From Heterohyrax brucei (Eukaryota; Chordata; Mammalia; Hyracoidea; Procaviidae), in the NCBI GenBank assembly GCA_028571685.1, contig CM053140.1, positions 23,727,501-23,791,500 on the forward strand: a stretch of 64,000 nt of DNA, written 5' to 3'. The notes under the pieces are model-generated. The model saw only the letters and a program-made list of their open reading frames with translations, was not told the origin of the DNA and did no database searches. Numbering within the stretch: position 1 is the stretch's first letter; each line of letters opens with the position of its first letter. Below are positions 61,695 to 64,000 of this stretch, piece by piece. Position numbers and translations under genes: made by a program.

Positions 61695-62250
61695 CAAGGA
61701 CTGCCAATTAAGTTTGCGAACTCATCCTAGAAAAAGTGCTACATAACTAATTGCTGAGTATCACTATGGTCACCTTCGAAGTGCTCCCCTCGGGAAGCTG
61801 TGCACTAATGACAGTGCCTGGTCCACTCTTCAAAGCAATTTTGGAAGTCTTTCTGGGATGGCCATCAGAGCTGTCATCATAGTACACTTGATACCCTGAA
61901 TGTCATCAAAATGTCTTCCTTTTAATATTTCCTTTACCTGTGGGTAAAGAAAAAGTCCCTAGGGGGCAAGATCAGGTGAGTACATGGGACCTTCCAGTAC
62001 AGTTATTTGCTTATTAGCCAAAAACTCCCTCACAGACAACTAGACAGTTATATTTGTAAACTTGCCACCATGCCACCATGTGCAATGGCCATTCCAGAAA
62101 GAGTTCCAAAATTGTTTTGAAGGGTGGGCTAGGTGCTGGCATCAGTATAGCTTCCCAACAGGAGTACTTTGAAAGTGACCATAGCAATATTCAGCAATAA
62201 GGTATGTAGCACTAGAACAATTAAGTTCGTAGACTTAATTGTCAGACTCA
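61695..62250 (+). mobile_element. Mariner-like DNA transposon, internally deleted
   Basis: 556 bases flanked by TA (61693-61694 and 62251-62252). Near-terminal inverted repeats: CTGCCAATTAAGTTTGCGAA at 61701-61720, against CTGACAATTAAGTCTACGAA read on the minus strand from 62245. TATGGTCACCTTCGAAGTGC near 61768 and AAGTGACCATAGCAATATTC near 62170 are further inverted landmarks. Too short for a whole transposase gene. Non-autonomous. Confidence 0.8.
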
Positions 62251-62458
62251 TATGAGGCGGTCAGCAGCACCATAGCCTTCAAGGTGACATATTTCCTTTT
62301 CAATACATCTAAAGAGATCTTTTGCACCAGATTTGCCCAATGCAATATATTGTTTGATTTCTTGATTACTGCTTGGAAGTTGATTGCAGATCCAACTAAA
62401 GTTAAATTCTTGACAACTTCAAAATGTCCTGTTTACCATGATGTTTCTTATTGATGCC

Positions 62459-63039
62459 TGTGGTGGTCAGGATTATGTCAACTTGTCTACTACATATTTA
62501 GCTGTTGTATTAAGTGGCAGGGCGGGGTTTCTGGTGGCTCCCTGCCCCTCGGCTCTCATCTTGTGACCTTTTACTACGGCTGCTGGTCGCTCATGTGGCC
62601 AGGAGCTCCTGCTCTCTTGTTCCAGCGTCTGGTTCCGGGACTTAACTTGCAGATGTTGGACTCATTAGTCCTTACAGTCGGCACTTGAGAGTCCTGCTCC
62701 CTGACCTGCCGATCCTGGGTTCGCCAGCCTCTGCCTGCTCCTGCTCCCTGACCTGCTGATCCTGGTTTTGCCAGCCTCTGTCGCTTCGTCTCACCACCAG
62801 CGTGGGATCCACTGACCTACACAACCGGTGATCTAGAACTCTGGTCTCTGACTTGCTGACTTTGGGTTCCTCAGCTTCTGTGGCCACGTGAGGCTTGTGC
62901 CAGAGCTTGGGACATTCAGCTTCTGTGATCACGTGAGCTGTTTCATATATTTGTATCTATCTATCTATATATTATAAATCTTTCCTTGTACCTACATGTG
63001 TTACTGGTTTTGCTTCCCTAGAAAACCCAGCCTAAGACA
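62459..63039 (+). mobile_element. LTR-type element with 5-bp target duplication
   Basis: Starts TGTGGTGGTCAGGATTATGT and ends CA at 63038-63039. Flanked by ATGCC at 62454-62458 and 63040-63044. It contains two similar CTGCTCCCTGACCTGC blocks (about 62694 and 62743) and a short TATC/CTAT repeat near 62953-62968. Family not named. Confidence 0.7.
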
Positions 63040-63226
63040 ATGCCACTGTGAAAATTTTTGTTCATGTTGAGGTATAATCCATACTGAAAGCTGTGGTCTT
63101 TGATTTCCATCAGTAAGTGCTTCAAGTCTTCTTCACTTTCAACAAGCAAGGTTGTGTCATCTGTAAACTGCAGGTTATTAATGAGTCTTCCTCTAATTCT
63201 GATGCTGCACTGTTCATACAGACAAG

Positions 63227-63673
63227 TGTTTTAGTTATCTGGTACTGCTCTAACAGAAAACAACACAAGTTGCAGGCTTTATGAAGAGAAACTTTGTCAC
63301 AGTCTGGTAAGCCACAAATCCATTTACATATTACAAGTCCACTCAGTCTAAGAAATCATCACAGTCCAATATGCCAAGAGGCCAAATTCAATGACAGCAC
63401 CTCAGCACAGGAACCTCAGGTCCAGAGGGCATGCTGTACTCTCTTGGTCCTGGTGGTATGAGGTTCCCAACTCTCTGTGCTCACTTCTCTCCCTTATATC
63501 CCATAGCTGGTAGCTTGAGTCCTGCCTTACCAGCACAACTGTGCCCATTTTCCATCATCAATATCACAGAGGCAGGATTAACAATCCATGGGAAGAACTG
63601 CATCATACTGGGACTCACAGCCAAGGCAAATCAATACATACATTTTCAGGGGAACACAATGCAATCCGTGACA
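63227..63673 (-). mobile_element. Solo MaLR-like LTR, antisense, with 5-bp target duplication
   Basis: Starts TGTTTTAGTTATCTGG and ends CCGTGACA. Flanked by ACAAG at 63222-63226 and 63674-63678. Shares its start and end style with the LTR at 57887. Confidence 0.75.
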
Positions 63674-63752
63674 ACAAGTTTCTCTAATTATTTGCTCAAC
63701 ATACAGACTGAGTAAATATGGTGAAAAAATACCATCCTGATGCACACCTACA

Positions 63753-64000
63753 GTGAAATGTGCAAAGACCTAAGTTAGAAAACCAAAAGGGAAGAACACA
63801 CTCAGCATTTCTAAACCTAAAAGAACTGAAGAAAAACATCAAGCTTTGAGTTGCAATATTGAAGCTTTCTGTGGGAGTATCAAAAGAGGAAAGGAATACA
63901 CAGAGGCACTGTACCAAAAAAAACTTGGTCAACATTTGTCTCTCAAGTGAATGCTAACCAAAGGGTGACCCCAGCAGAGGAGGACTTTAACAATCAAGTG
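63753..64000 (+). mobile_element. RTE-like LINE, sense segment joined to the antisense copy
   Basis: GTGCAAAGACCTAAGTTAGA, ACCAAAAGGGAAGAACACAC, AACTGAAGAAAAACATCAAG and GAAAGGAATACACAGAGGC are sense RTE coding-region text from upstream of the reverse transcriptase core. It directly follows the antisense copy and runs to the window edge. Confidence 0.7.

Larger units (their letters stand above)
61292..63752 (-). mobile_element. RTE/BovB-like LINE, antisense, with three nested insertions
   Basis: Host pieces: 61292-61694, 62251-62458, 63045-63226 and 63679-63752. They join in order to one antisense RTE copy: GCTGTTAGGTGCTGTTGAG at the 3' end, GTCCAGCTTTCGCATGCATA, GATTTGCCCAATGCAATATA, AACAAGCAAGGTTGTGTCAT and ATTATTTGCTCAACATACAG. 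The insertions are a mariner-like element and two LTR-type elements. Degenerate, with no working open frame. Confidence 0.8.

Noticed and set aside
54613..64000. Search for BRD4 exons, expected next in the human gene order
   Set aside because: No bromodomain or other BRD4 coding sequence is seen. The gene, if present, lies beyond the window.

Overview
The window is eukaryotic nuclear DNA from a placental mammal. It has split genes with GT-AG introns, CpG-island promoters and dense interspersed repeats. The repeats point to an afrotherian, most likely an elephant or close relative: at least 25 copies of the AfroSINE type, RTE/BovB-like LINEs, and tRNA-Gly-headed SINEs. The species is my inference from repeat types recalled from memory. 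No repeat library was run.

Three genes lie head to tail on the + strand in the order WIZ, AKAP8L, AKAP8, as in human 19p13.12, where BRD4 would follow. (1) Positions 774-8644 hold the last eight coding exons of WIZ, a multi-zinc-finger subunit that links the G9a/GLP histone methyltransferases to co-repressors. The 5' part of WIZ is outside the window, its 3' UTR runs to about 9630, and a repeat-filled intergenic stretch follows. (2) AKAP8L starts at a CpG-island promoter (about 13670-13960). It has 14 coding exons from 13960 to 40288 (about 640 codons) and a 3' UTR of only about 50 bases. (3) AKAP8 (AKAP95) starts at 40693, under 400 bases after the AKAP8L poly(A) signal. It has 14 coding exons ending at 54612 (about 699 codons).

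AKAP8L and AKAP8 are paralogues with matching exon order, introns in the same places and several exons of identical length. Both are nuclear AKAP95-type zinc-finger proteins acting in chromatin and RNA processing. Only AKAP8 shows the C-terminal amphipathic helix that anchors PKA RII. WIZ, AKAP8L and AKAP8 are all nuclear chromatin or RNA factors, but nothing here shows that they act in one complex.

From about 54613 to 64000 there is AKAP8 3' UTR and then intergenic DNA dominated by transposons. The notable part is 61292-64000: an RTE LINE on the minus strand interrupted by a mariner element and two LTR-type elements, each with its own target-site duplication, and ending in an inverted segment. 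No wholly new cellular system was found. The best leads are a GC-AG intron, tandem donors and a stop-free 129-base intron in AKAP8L, the repeated WIZ exon module whose PLNL(S/T) motif is completed across splice junctions, the very tight AKAP8L-AKAP8 spacing, and the layered transposon record.
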